Source: Strongylocentrotus droebachiensis (taxonomy: Eukaryota > Echinodermata > Echinoidea > Camarodonta > Strongylocentrotidae). From it: DNA of 64,000 nt. Every line of letters begins with the position of its first letter. Within the stretch, counting starts at the first letter, position 1. Both the position numbers and the translations under genes were made by a program. Under the pieces are notes generated by a model. The model worked only from the letters and a program-made list of their open reading frames with translations, was not told the DNA's origin and ran no database searches. Of the stretch, positions 24,312 to 36,610 are shown in pieces. The stretch covers positions 806,001-870,000 of the forward strand of contig JAVYIG010000039.1 of NCBI GenBank assembly GCA_035222895.1. The letters run 5' to 3'.

Positions 24312-26259
24312 CTATTGCATAAGGACTTTCAAATTGAAGAGAGATGCAGTCACTTGCTGGGAGAGGATGAATTTCAGAGGCTGGACAACAGTGACCTGAG
24401 GAACACAAATGATTTTAATATTAAGATACAAGAATGCTGAACAATATTATTAATAATAATAATATTCTGTGTTTATATAAAGCTCAATACATTGATCCAA
24501 CGATGTGCCTAAGCGCTTTACAGATATATTATTACCCCGGTCATCAGATTCAGGCTTACCCGCACACAATGTATGCACATTTTCCACTTCTGGGGAGCAT
24601 TCCAGCCAGTCGCCATTTTACAAGCGCACACTTGCTCGTCCTACCGGGTACCCATTTAACATCTGGGTGTTTTAATTATACTTGAATATGAATGACATGA
24701 AACTTCAGATTCTCTATCAACCTAAGTTCTTCAAAATAAATTTGAAAAAACTTGAAATTGAGTCGCAGTTTTCAGATTTTCAGGGTCTTTATGTCTTTCA
24801 TTGAGTATTTCTGAATTTAAAAGTCTAAAGGCTTCTCTTCACTTCAGCACATATAATGTAGTTAGCCTAACATTTAAAATAAGAATACACGCACCTGCAT
24901 TTCTCATTGTATGACACGATCTTCCCAAAGTGCTTTAAATTGCTATAAATGTTGATCACAGATTATGAAAACTATCCCACTGCTAAAGTGCTAGTGTCCA
25001 TGTAGGCCAAAATTGGAGAGAGAAGACTCAGACTTTTCAAATTCTAAACTACCAAAACCTGATGAAGAAGAACACTCAGTTTTGATTTTCTTGAAGTTGT
25101 TTTATATTATGGGACAATTACCAGCGGAAAAAAAAAGGCTTTTATTAAAACAAATTAATTTTCAGGGTGGATTTTCCCTCTATTTATTAATGAACAAGGA
25201 GTAATTGTCCTAAGGGGATGGTCGTCCTCGGTGGGAGGGGTAGTTTCTAGGGGGTAATTTTTCAGGGGGTGATTGTCCTGATATTTGCCACACATGCATG
25301 GAGCAACCAACCCTGCATCCTGCTCATTTGCATACATACCCAGTAAAGATAGCTTTTCCTCTTGGCATGGATTTTCCAAGTCAGTTTGGAGAAACCTGCC
25401 ATCTCACCATCCTCAATGTTAAAATTGGATTTGACTGACATCATGGTGCCCTTGGTCTCAAACTCAACCCGAGATGGATACTGATGCTTGGTGATCGTCG
25501 CTGGAATCTCAATTTTTCCGATCGGAGAGCTGGCGTACATTCGGAAACGTTTTCCCATCTTCACTTGGGGGGAGCTGTCCAAGTCTTCAGCAACATAAAT
25601 GACAAACGTCATCCACTACAAATAATAAAGGAGAAAGCGTAAATATTCTCAAAAAGAATGAAACGCTGATAACACCAAAAAACAACAACAATCATGATTT
25701 TTATACTTTCAATTTACATGGACATCTAATCACTATTATGTATTTGCTTGTAGGGAAGCTGTATCAGCTATTTTCTGTTCTTTTGACATGTGTAAAGTTG
25801 TAAACTGTGTTCATCTCCTCCATCCAACTTAACTCAACTCTCAACAAGTCGTCTCAAGTCAGTCACCATGGCATTTGATTTAATTGTTCTTTTAATTTAA
25901 TTTAATTGAATACTGAATGCAATACAAGTTCCACAACTAATTTAAAAGACATATTAATTCATAAACACATGATTAAGGTAGGATTCTACTGCAATTTCTG
26001 CCAAGATCATGAAGATGCAGATGCAGCTGCAGCAGCTAGCAGCACACATCCCGACACCGCGCCGCGCCGCCCCGGTCTCTGGCCTGCCGATTACCTTGTG
26101 ATAACCTTGGAGGTCAGTCACCATCCGAAAAGTCTCGTGTTTGTCCGACGAGAGAGTTGCGGATCTTTGAGCTATAAGTGGTTCTGATTCGAGCTCCAGT
26201 TGTGCTAGAATAGCTACCAATACCACCACCACGATGAAAACAATTACGGTGAACTGCAT
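24312..26259 (-). CDS. Probable small secreted or membrane protein of unknown family, three exons
   Basis: I do not recognise this family. Proposed exons are 26259-26095, 25615-25340 and 24395-24312, all phase 0 with AG/GT borders, giving 174 aa. Exon 1 starts with a strongly hydrophobic segment (residues 2-20, Val/Ile-rich) after ATG, consistent with a signal peptide or N-terminal anchor. Exon 2 (92 aa) has a strand-like alternating pattern, begins WMTFVIYVAEDLD, contains one Asn-x-Ser/Thr-free stretch and ends at a strong donor (GTATGT). Exon 3 is the weakest part: read in phase 0 it adds 27 residues and a stop. The same segment read in another frame is open to 24240, hydrophobic, and ends at a GTGAGT donor, so a longer multi-pass protein using a different exon-2 donor (GTTTCT at the GEMAG codons) is possible. 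The first exon is about 1 kb head to head with TMA16. Existence of exons 1 and 2 is likely; the 3' structure and function are uncertain. Confidence 0.45.
24449..24670 (-). mobile_element. Partial SINE, family A
   Basis: Read on the minus strand, CACCCAGATGTTAAATGGGTACC leads into GGAATGCTCCCCAGA.GTGG, TGAATCTGATGACCGGGGTA, AAAGCGCTTAGGCAC and an ATTATT tail. This is the same order as the full copy at 32249-32578; the tRNA-like head is absent. Confidence 0.8.
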
Positions 26260-26927
26260 AATGAAAAAAGTATCAAATAATTAAATAATTCAAAAAATGA
26301 AACACTGCACAGTTGTTGTTGTTTTCAATTTTCAGCGACCTCTTGCGACCAAATAAAGGAAACGAATCACACACATGTGAAAATCTTACCGTCACATTTT
26401 TTATTTCCTGCTAAATATCGTGATATCATTTGTCACTGCTGTTTGCCTTTAACCATTAAGATGGTAAGTAGTTTAAATTCAGTTTGTATAATATTTTATG
26501 TTCCCTTTGATTTAGATAAAGCCATCACTGGTATAGTTTCTGAGCACTTGGTTTATTAGCTTGTCCCACATGTTAACTTTTGTGTTTGTGAATTGACTTA
26601 CTACTAGTGGCATGTACCAAAAATTAGAAGAACAAGAAAAAGTATCAATGCTGTATGTATAATAGATAAGAGTGATATTATACACAAGTGGAGCATTCTG
26701 TTTCGTGATTTCAGGAAAAAGTGGAGGAAAAAGAACCTGAACTGGCTGAAGAACAATGATTGAATTGAATTAAAAAAAATCAAATGATCATGACAGTCGG
26801 CCGTCGGGGCGCTAGTCCGATGATAAGGATCTTCCGCATAAACAAGGATCGTCTTCGTAAGCGCGGACAGACGGGTCCACAAAAATAAGGATCGTCTGCA
26901 TTTTCGCTGACGATTCTGATTTCTGAT

Positions 26928-27114
26928 CCGCGCATTGGTAATGCGAAAAACGGATTCCACAATGATTTTCTTGATGCATTTCACATCGACTTAATATAGA
27001 GATTTTTACGTTATGAGCGATAAATCCTTGGGAAGATGAACAAGCAATAAATGTAGACGGTGAACGGTAGGTATTTTATTACACAGAATCCGTTTTTTGC
27101 ATTGCCAGCGCGCA
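26928..27114. repeat. Inverted repeat in the TMA16 upstream region
   Basis: CGCGCATTGGTAATGCGAAA followed by AACGGATTC (from 26928) is the inverse of GAATCCGTTTTTTGCATTGC..GCGCG near 27085-27114. The loop between is about 120 bp. The repeated AAGGATCGTCT words at 26840-26900 lie just outside. Confidence 0.7.
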
Positions 27115-27294
27115 GATCGGGAACCCGAAAGAGAGGAGCCAACCCAAAAATTAAAGAGGCTAGCGAACGAAAGAGGCAGAAATTTTCGGTCTAAAAATTA
27201 CTATTATTGATGGTAACTTCCATGGAAACTTTGAATTGATTGGCTGTGAAGTGATGTTGCCATGGCAGTTAATAATAATGATGGCAAAATTACC

Positions 27295-28553
27295 ATGGTA
27301 AGTCTTATGCAATAGTGAGATGGGCTGTCATGGTAGGTCTGTCTTATACTGTATGTACAGCTGTAAAAAAAAAATCCCTAACCCTAACCTTAACCCTAAA
27401 CCATATCTGAGTACCTCCCCCCCCCCCCCCCCCTTCTATACAGGTGGTCGCTAAAGCAGGTTTGACTGTATTTAGAAGGCTGTTGGCCTTCTGTAGGAAG
27501 TCCCCCAGGATAGCTGTCTGTTGTATAGAGTTATCCTACGTTATCATACATTTATGAATGCTCACCATCATCTCATACATCTAGCCTGCTCTAAACAAAC
27601 AATTTATTTATTCTATTTATTTTCTTGCAGCCGAAAGCAGGGAAGACCAAGGTGGCCGCCAGGTGTGTCAAACTGATTCATCCTCAGAGCAGAAAGGCTG
27701 CCAAATTAGGTGGAAGGGAGATGCACAAAGAGAGAGTCAGAAAGTAAGTGGATGCATTGATGATGAAGGGAAATTTTATTGGAAACTGTGAAATCATTTT
27801 GGAATTGTGTGTCCTAATACCATGCAAGTATGGATGATTTCAGTGATTTTTGTCTAATTAACAGATACAAGAAAACCAGATTCACGTTTCAAGTGAAACA
27901 TATTATTTAGTATCATGGGTTATGTCTCTCTATTCCACACATAATGTCTCTCTAGTCAAACTTGTATTGATAAACCCAAGGATAGGGATTCTCGTGGGCT
28001 GTATCAATCAGTTATTTCTCATTGAATTGTGAACCTGTTTTTAATTGCATCACTCTTTTAATGATTTTTGTTTTGTTTACTAAAGTGAAACTTCATAGAT
28101 TTCTTGACAATCTTATTTTGATGGTTGTATGCCAAAACTTATATTGACTCTTAAAAGTTAACAAAATATAATTTGAATATAAGAATTTTCAGATGAATTA
28201 TAATGAATTTTCAGTTGAAATTAATGATTTATCAGTGACAGAGAAAGTTTGTATACAGCTAAGAAAGTATGCTTATTTTAATTTGTTCTGGTCTCTGTCT
28301 TTCCTGTCCAGTGTTCATCGAGATACCGCCTTCAAGAACTCTATTCAAATTGAAAAGTTAAAGTGGTTCCAAGAGGCATTGGAACCAGATAGAGCAAACT
28401 ACAGCAGGGCTGATGCAGAGGGCCTAGTGGAAAGGTATTATAATACTTCTGATGATAGTTATAATAGCAATGATGATGATGATGATATTAATACAAATAC
28501 TACTACTACCGGTACTACTACCACCACTACTACTACTGCCACTACTACTACTG

Positions 28554-28598
<45 letters not shown>

Positions 28599-28719
28599 TT
28601 ACTACTACTACTACTGCTTCTACTACTACTATTATTACTACTTCTACTACTGCTACTTCTACTACTACTACTACTACTACTACTATTACTACTCCTACTA
28701 CTACTACTTCTACTACATG

Positions 28720-28769
<50 letters not shown>

Positions 28770-30342
28770 TTAATACTACTACTAGTACTACTGCTACTTC
28801 TGTCACTGATACTGCTTCTGATACTTGCCATTGACATTAAGAGTTGTATCTGGTACATACAGAATCCAAAGTCCAGGTAGCAAATGTTATTCTTGAAATG
28901 TCAGATCACTTATTATAAATGTACCTCGAACTAGATTATTTTGTCCGACATTGATTCTTGATCATTGATTGGTATCCAATCGTCTGTCTCCTCTGTCCAG
29001 GTACCTTGAGAGGTTTGAAGAGGAGCTGGAGCAGATATCAATTGTTAACAGCATCAAATCAAGAAGCGGGAGGCAGCATGCAACGAGAGAAGACGTTATT
29101 AATCAAACTAAGAAGAGAGAGGAAGAGCGGTTCAATACCTGTGGATTGGGTGAGTACTTATACTACTTGTTTAAAGCCCAATCGCACTACTTATAGCTAC
29201 TTGCGCCCTCTATATAGCAGACAATGCCTAATCGGTGACCATTGGTCCCCCATGGCCCCCTTTTTCTTATGTTAATTGAGAGCTGGTTTGATGAGATAAC
29301 CGCCTGTCAGTGACCATGCAGGGAGGTCTAATCTCTCCTGTCCAAACTAGTGCAGAGGGGCTTTAAATACTGATATAAATTACAAATTCTTTGCTAAGAC
29401 TGCTAGAATACTTCATCAACATGGTTTTCAAGGATTGTCCAAAATTTTAGAGCACAATCCTGAACATCTTACAAACTGTTAATGTTGTCTGCTATATACA
29501 AACATTTTTGTAGATATTCTTTTGCTGGATTTCTTGTGTTTGTACAACAGTACATCCTGTATTCAGGTCTGTGTTATTTTAGTAACTCTTTGGTGACAAA
29601 TCTTCCGTTTGGATTCAATTAAATAACTTTAAAATCTCATAATTGTTCCTATTTTCTTACATTGACATACTGACCTGCCCATAGTTCAATATACAGATGG
29701 TACAGATAAGGCTCCTTTATTGAATTTGACGCCATTAATTTTTCTTATTGAATATGAATTTGGTTTGATCATCTTCATCCAAAAAGTGACAAACATACAT
29801 GGGAGCAACAAGTGATTTAGCTCTTCCTGAGGAAGTCTGGTCATTTAAAAAAGAGATTTTTTTTTTTTTTTTTTAATGAATAATGAATAAAGGATTCATA
29901 AAATTCAGTGTAAAGAAATTTCATGTTTTCATTAACAAATCTGTGTAAAATATGAGCTCCTATAAATATAATGGTAGTTTGACACATTTCCTTTTACTTT
30001 TGTTCTGTTAAAGAAATTCCTGACATCTGTGATGGGCGGAACGCGAAGGTCTTACGGTCGTGGGATGGAAGCCCCAAATTCCTTGGAAACATCAAAATGA
30101 GGAGAGTTGTGAGGACTATCCCTGACCTGTCTGAATTTGCTGACTTTGCTGGACAGTCAACAACGGAAAATGGCCAGGAGGAGAATGATGAGGGGGTGGA
30201 TGAGCAGGGAGGTGATGACCAGGTCGACGATGATAAAGAGGACGATGAGGGGGTTGAGGACGATTTGTTGGGCAGCGACGAGGAAGACATGGATGATGAA
30301 AGGAACGATAGTAAGGAAGACGAAGGGGTGGAGAGTCACTGA
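27295..30342 (+). CDS. TMA16: TMA16, translation machinery-associated protein 16 (pre-60S ribosome factor), 238 aa
   Basis: Exons are 27295-27297 (ATG only, followed by GTAAGT), 27631-27743, 28312-28434, 29001-29149 and 30014-30342. Phases agree throughout and the total is 717 nt. The N-terminus reads PKAGK then VIHP-like LIHPQSRKAAKL. The middle exons read KLKWFQEALE, the ERYLERF junction, and NSIKSRSGRQHATRE. The start of the last exon reads GLEIPDI and NIKMRR. These blocks in this order are diagnostic of Tma16. The family acts in the nucleus or nucleolus on late pre-60S particles. The C-terminal 60 or so residues are very rich in Asp, Glu and Gly, longer than the vertebrate tail (vertebrate protein about 203 aa). 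The start codon sits alone on its exon, so its position is ambiguous: an equally good ATG followed by GTAAGT lies at 26461-26463. I prefer 27295 because of its Kozak context and the GC-richer DNA just upstream. A long ACT/TAC microsatellite follows the exon-3 donor. Confidence 0.95.
27376..27470. repeat. Short CCCTAA run, poly(C) tract and MITE scrap
   Basis: Four near-perfect CCCTAA units at 27376-27405 are followed by poly(C) at 27417-27433. The end sequence GGTGGTCGCTAAAGCAGGTT then TGACTGTA (27443-27469) matches the right end of the MITE at 44274-44449. All lie in TMA16 intron 1. Confidence 0.75.
28497..28800. repeat. (ACT)n microsatellite in TMA16 intron 3
   Basis: About 300 bp of ACT/TAC units with C, G and T interruptions. 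It begins about 60 bp after the exon-3 donor at 28435. The sequence remains open in the exon frame, so intron retention would append a Thr-rich tail; this is an artefact unless transcripts show otherwise. Confidence 0.95.
29171..29366. mobile_element. MITE family B, 196 bp, TTAA ends
   Basis: The ends TTAAAGCCC and GGGCTTTAA are inverted. Body words include AGCTACTTGCGCCCTCTATA, GGTCCCCCATGG and CAGGGAGGTCTAATC. Copies are at 57168-57354 (same orientation) and at 62522-62717 and 17410-17617 (opposite orientation). It lies in TMA16 intron 4, 21 bp past the donor. Confidence 0.9.
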
Positions 30343-30512
30343 GTGCCTCAAGAACCAAAAGGAATATGGTGCCATGCTGATGATCACAGACTGAAATGGT
30401 TTGGTTGTCCTCTGTAGCTGCAACTTTACTTTCACCTTCCCAAAGAAAGCGTCAAAGTTTCTGCAAGACTGTGAAAATGTTAATCAAAGCCGTTTTTGCA
30501 GCAATGACTATT

Positions 30513-30750
30513 CATGAATCTGTTCACGTTTGCTGCAAGTACCAAACGTTACAGGCTACAGTGTTCCAGCACATTGTCTTGGGAAACCCATACTTAAATT
30601 GCATCTTAGCTTATGATACTAAAACGCCATGAATTTGTTCACGTTTGCTGCAAGTAGCAAACGTTACAGGCTACAGTGTTCCAACACATCGGGGAACCCA
30701 TACCTACATGTACATGCATCTTTAATAGCTTTGGATACTAAAAAGCTATT
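30513..30750. repeat. Tandem duplication of about 115 bp
   Basis: TGTTCACGTTTGCTGCAAGT, then AAACGTTACAGGCTACAGTG and GGAACCCATAC, occurs at about 30520 and again at 30635. Both lie just after the TMA16 stop codon and thus probably in its 3' UTR. Confidence 0.9.
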
Positions 30751-32248
30751 TTTGAGGGTGCGCTTTGAAACTCCTTATTTAGGGGAAGGGGTAGCTCTGG
30801 ATGCAAAATTGAGATAAAACCCATTCATTATTTTTTTAGAGATTTTTGATGTTTTCAAGACAGCAGAAAATTGCAGCTTTGAGAGAAGATGATTAATTAT
30901 GCTAAATTTAATTTTCAGAACTCATTCAATGCTAAGGGTTAAAAGAAAAACAATGAATTGATATGTTTTGATGGTTTTTAACTCATCATTTGTCTGTGAT
31001 GCATAGATTTTAATCCATTTCTTATTCATAATTTCATATAATTACTACTCACATCTTGAAATTACCTTATTCGATGGGAACTTATTGAAAGTATAATTAC
31101 ACAAGCGGTCAGTATCAACTCTATATTCTCATACTTTTTCTAGAGAAATAAGTTTTTATTTTAGTGATGCTTGATATTTGTTGATACATATGAATTATGG
31201 ATGAATAAATATAGTATAAAATATCATTGTACACTTCTGTTTTTCAGCAAACAAATCTTTATGTACTTGTTCTGTAATATTCTGTATTTAATCTTACTCA
31301 TAATTTTTGTCATTTTGAGGAAAATGGCAAATTGTTTTTACAGGAAACCATTGTCTTTGGGAAGATGACAAGATGCTGATGATAATGATGAGGATGATGA
31401 AAGGGACAATGATGGTAATGATGGTGGTGGTGGTAGTGACAATGATGGTGGTGGTGCCAGGTGGTAATGATGATGAATATGAAAATATTGATGATTGTGA
31501 TGATAGTAGTGCTGAGGTGGTGATCAGGAAAATTGCCATCATCTCTCTTTCTCCCCCACTTTTTCTTTCCCTTTCCCTCCTTCCTTATTTTTTGGGTGTC
31601 TTTTTCTTCTTCAACTTCTCCCACCTCTAATCCTAAATATGTAGATCTTGATTGTCCTGTAATAATGCACAGCCAGACGAGAAATCAATCCATCCTAGCA
31701 CCACATTTATTATACTGCTTTTTTTCTTCATAATACATGTACTATCGTCACAGTTCTCTCTATACACGTTCATATTCAATATATTTTTTGCATCTTTTAG
31801 CATAATTGTACACCCTGCATTTTTCAAACTACCTTGTGCATCCATTGACTACAGCAAAGACATGGCAGCTTCTTCACAAATGCATAAATAGACATTTTTC
31901 ACGAGCAAGTGATAGAGTGCAAATCATTTCACAAAAACCTAAATAAGGAATGAGACATATCCAATACATTTGTACTTGACATCACTATTTGCATGAACTA
32001 TGTTAAATTACATACTGAAATGGGTACTTTGGAATCAATGCATACTTATAGGGAGGATTTGGACATGGGAGGATTTACTACATGGCATTTACTTTAAAAC
32101 GAAATACTAGTACTTTTTTAAACAAAATTGCTGCTTTACACCTTCTATTTGCTATTAATTACAAATAAAGGATTTCTATGAGGGCAAGTCCAAGATATTT
32201 TGTCTCTATGACTGTGTCAAAGATATTATCACCATAATACCAGAATAA

Positions 32249-32578
32249 TAATATTCTGGATTTATAAAGCATCTAATACATCTACGATCGATTACCCTGA
32301 TCATTAGATTCAGGCTTGCCCGCATATGTTGTATGCACCCTCTCCACTCCCTGGGGAGCATTCTAGCCTGGTGCCTTTTAACGGATGCTCACAATGCTGA
32401 GCAAACGACGATGACTTTCGCATCCTACCAGGTACCCATGTGACTAACACCTGGGTGGGGAGGAGCAATACAGATAAAATACCTTGCTGAAGGACATAGT
32501 GCTTAGCCGGGCATCGAACCCACGACCTTCGCATCCACAGTAAAGCGTTTAGACCACTTGCCTACGACCCCTCTACTG
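32249..32578 (-). mobile_element. Full-length tRNA-derived SINE, family A
   Basis: On the minus strand the head has an A-box-like GTAGGCAAGTGGTCTAAACG and a B-box GGTTCGATGCC. These are followed by CACCCAGGTGTTAG..CATGGGTACC, GGAATGCTCCCCAGGGAGTGG, TGAATCTAATGATCAGGGTA, TTTATAAA and an ATTATT tail. This is the only copy in the window with an intact pol III head. Confidence 0.9.
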
Positions 32579-35382
32579 GAATGTAATAAACATAATCGAC
32601 ATTGAAAGTATTGTTTCCCTTAATATTTGTTCTGATATGCTACATCCAGATCAAGAAACCTAAAAATATTGCAAATAATTATCTTTGTTAAAACTAAGTT
32701 GTGATGCACAAAGGAGAATAATTGATGAACAAATATCCAACGAGGTTAAAGAATACTGGACAATAATAAAGGTACCTATATCTTATTTCGCATTCTGTAA
32801 GTATGGTATCAACTAACACATCAATACATAGGAATTATTTTCAGTACATTAATTAACAGATCTAGATAATCAAGTGTGGTGTTAACATAATAACCTACAC
32901 ATGTACATATATAATGTTTATGAATTTCTTTGTAGTACTTTATACATTTTCTTTCTTTGTTCATTCGGCAATATAATTAATCATTTTCTTTCTACATAAT
33001 TATACAGGTACACAGAAATATGCATAAATATAGCTCTTGTAAGAAATTGTACATTTCTATAATAGTACAGCACAAAACAGAACTGTTAATACTTTTAGTC
33101 ACTGTTTTTCCAAGGTTAACATAAGGGGATTACAGATTAAGGTTTTACAAATCTGAAAGAATGATATCAGAATGGAAATCATAAAACATGTTTTGTCCCT
33201 GCTTTAAGTATTGGCTTTTCTCACTTTGGTATACTTCAAGGTATAGAACCTTTAAAAACATCTAGACTGACAGATGATTAACAAACATATAGTCCTCTGC
33301 ATTTCAGATAAAATATATCTCTGGATATAACTTAAATTATATTTTCATTTTACTTTATTACAGTAAATTTATATAGAAAACATTGTTCATGCTCTTGGAT
33401 ATATAATACACACAATAGTCCAAGATATAATGCATGCAAGTAAAGTGTAACACGTAATTGTGTGTTTTCAAGTACCAGAAACAATTTCCTAATATTTGCA
33501 GACAGGTTTGAGTTGTAAAAAAAGAAATTGTTTTGTCCCTAACTTTGTAGTAGCAAAGTAGATGAAGCAATTTGCTTCATATTAAAGAATTATTGATTCA
33601 ACAATCCTGAATCTGTAACAGAAAAAATGCAAATTTCATTTTAAATCTTCTGCATTTTAGTTTATGATATTAATAAGAACTTATACTTGCTTGCAGCACA
33701 TGTCATATCTAATTGATTTCTTAAACAATCCCAACACTTTCTCAACTACTAAACCATCAAGACAAATTTATGTTTTCAATAAAAGCATTTATAAGCATAA
33801 GATTTTACTGATGAAACTATATTTTGCCTCTAACGTAATTTACACTCAAAAGATACCACTGAATTCTTGCTACTCATGAAGAATTCAATATCATGTCCTA
33901 TCGTATGAATACTTATATTTAAGCCTACAATACATGTAATACATTATTCTTTACCAACAATAAATCTATAGCTTTTCATGAAATAATGTGCCAACATATA
34001 CTTGTACATAGAATTCATATTTACAGAGGAATTTCTACATGAACTTGTACATCATTTCTGTTTTCTGACAAACTACAAAAACCACAATTATTTGTAATAC
34101 ATTAGAAAGTGTCTATGGTGCTTAAACTATCCTCGATAAAAAATACCCCAATTTTTAAAACACTTCTATTCAAAGCACATTTATTTATAGCATAATCAAA
34201 ATTTAGTACAGTATTTCACTTCTCACTAAACAACACACATAAAATAATATTTCAGGTGTTCGATATAAGGTACCCTTATTTGAATAATTTGATCATGTAT
34301 ATACAGGACTTTCTACACACAGAATACCCAGTATCTGTGTTCCGATCATCATATGCAACAAATGGCCCGACCATTCAAAAATGGTCTGACCTAGCATACT
34401 AATAATCACCACAGCAATCATATATTTTGCATATTTTCACTGCTAAAATTCTCTACATTTACTGTGCAGTAAATTTAGCATGCCATAATTATTTGAAATT
34501 ACTAGTGTTCGCTCTGCTTCCATTTTACCCCAATACACCTAATTATATTGGTTACTCACAAAACTCTGGTGATATTTACATGCACAAAAGAATTTAAAAG
34601 GTACTGGTATTCAGCGCTTAGGTAGCACATAACAAAACCAAACAAATGTCTTTGAGCGGGAATGGAATATAACTTAACATGTAATGGCAAACTTATACAA
34701 AATGGAATGGCATTGGTGGGGTCTACCTGACAGTTTCTGCATAGAAGAAAGAATACATGAAGACTAAAAAAGCATATATTATATAATAAATTCTTGCACA
34801 AATAGGAAAGCAAAATAAGGGCAGGATTTCAGCTTCATACCAATGGAATGTAAATTACAAATCATAAAAAGGAATATGTAAGATTAAAAAGTTATTAATA
34901 AAAATACAAACAAGATGTAAATTGCATGCAAATTTTCACTGACAAGTTTGCAATGAGTTGTCCCTGAAGTATTTGTGCACAGTTTGTTTCTTTCAATGCC
35001 CACAATTTTAACATTTATTTTTTCTCTTCATTTTTTCTTCTGGTACAATTAATCCTGTATTGTATCAAGAAATATTTGATTTTACAATGCTATGTGGTGA
35101 CACTATGGTAATCACAGTACTTTGGCAAGATGTTTGGCAATGTTTCAAGAGGTTTTGGTAAGTTCACATCACGATTTCTTACAATTAAAACACAGCAAAA
35201 AAAAAGAACTATGGACTTTAACACTGATGGGCAAAGTAGGCGGAGGTATACAAAAACGACGTGAATGCATAAAAACATCAATCACTATGAGATTGGGAAC
35301 AAACCTAAACACTTTGTCCATTCATAGAGTTATAAATAAATTGAGAGAACAGTTGTATTTGTACACAGAAACAATCTTTATA

Positions 35383-36440
35383 TGAGATTCCTTTCACCTA
35401 TGGCTCAAATAAACTTTATCTCAAGGTAACATTGCCTTCAATAAATATGATAGTATTTGGAATATTAGTCTCAAAGTCTATAATAAAAATAAATGAATAC
35501 ATGTAGGCCTACTGGTATAGTAGCACAGACATGCACAACTTACATCTAGGTAAGCACGTACATTTAATACACTTATGACACTACATAACAACAAGGGTGC
35601 AAAGATTAGCCTTTGTGAATGAGTGAAGAGTCATCTTTATACGACTTCCTTCCACTTACGGCTCACATAAACTTTATCTTGATGTTAGATTACCCTAAAT
35701 ATGGCAGTATATTTGAAGTTTATCTCAAAGTCTACAATAAATAATAATTACATTTACTGGTATATTATTGTAGCACAGACATGCACCACAGACATGTAAA
35801 TACATACAGAAGTGTAATACACCTATGACACTACATAATAATTTGCAAAGATTAGCATTTATGAGAGAGTTAAGAGTCATCATTATATGACTTCATTTCG
35901 TTCACCTATGGGTCAAAATAAACTTTATCTCAAGTTTAGATTGCCTTCAATAACTATGGCAGTATATATTTGGAATTTATCTCAAAGTCTACAATAAATA
36001 ATGATTAAATGTAGTCTAGTATATTATTGTAGCACAGACATTCACTAAATACATGTTAATACACCCAGAAGTGTAATACACTAGTTATGACACTACATAA
36101 CAATGTGCAAAGATTAGCATTTATGAATGAGTTAAGAGTCATCTATATGACATCCTTTCTTCCACCTGCGGCTAAAATAAACTTTATCTTTATGTTAGAT
36201 TACCCTTCAATAAATATGGCAGTATATTTGGAATTCATCTCAAAGTCTATAATAATAAATAATAATTACATGTCCTAGTATATTACCGCTATATATTATT
36301 TAAACCAAGACATGCAGGACATACCATGTAGGTGCATGTTAACACAGAAATAGCTGAGTACACTCATGACACTATATATACATTTGTTGTACTTATTAGT
36401 GCAAAGAAACTAAATTATGAGTTATGAGTTCACTTAAATG
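35383..36440. repeat. Tandem repeat, four copies of about 250-260 bp
   Basis: The word AATAAACTTTATCT, followed by GATTRCCTTCAATAA.TATG, TCTCAAAGTCTA.AATAAA, TAGCACAGACATGCAC and TGACACTACATAACA, recurs with units starting near 35383, 35641, 35888 and 36148. The fourth copy is most diverged at its end. It lies just downstream of the CCDC177 stop codon and may be in its 3' UTR. Confidence 0.92.
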
Positions 36441-36610
36441 TTCTGACCAACATTTCATTCAAACAAAGACATAAACCTGCTGTTGGGAAATTTCTGAACA
36501 CGATTCCTGCCTGAACTCAAGATAGTTGTTATAAGTGGATGAAAGAGGGCTCCATCCGGAAGAAAAAAAGTTTATACCCTTTGAGTGCACTCAGTAGAAG
36601 ACATTCCAGA

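Larger units (their letters stand above)
30343..36610. other. Convergent intergenic region between TMA16 and CCDC177
   Basis: TMA16 and CCDC177 point toward each other here, so both 3' UTRs must lie in this interval. AATAAA signals occur (for example 31204-31209), but none can be assigned. A GAT/GGT-rich stretch is at 31373-31510. No further exon is supported. Confidence 0.6.

Noticed and set aside
28435..28834. Thr-rich C-terminal extension of TMA16
   Set aside because: The exon-3 frame stays open through the ACT repeat, but a donor at 28435 joins in phase to the conserved next exon at 29001.
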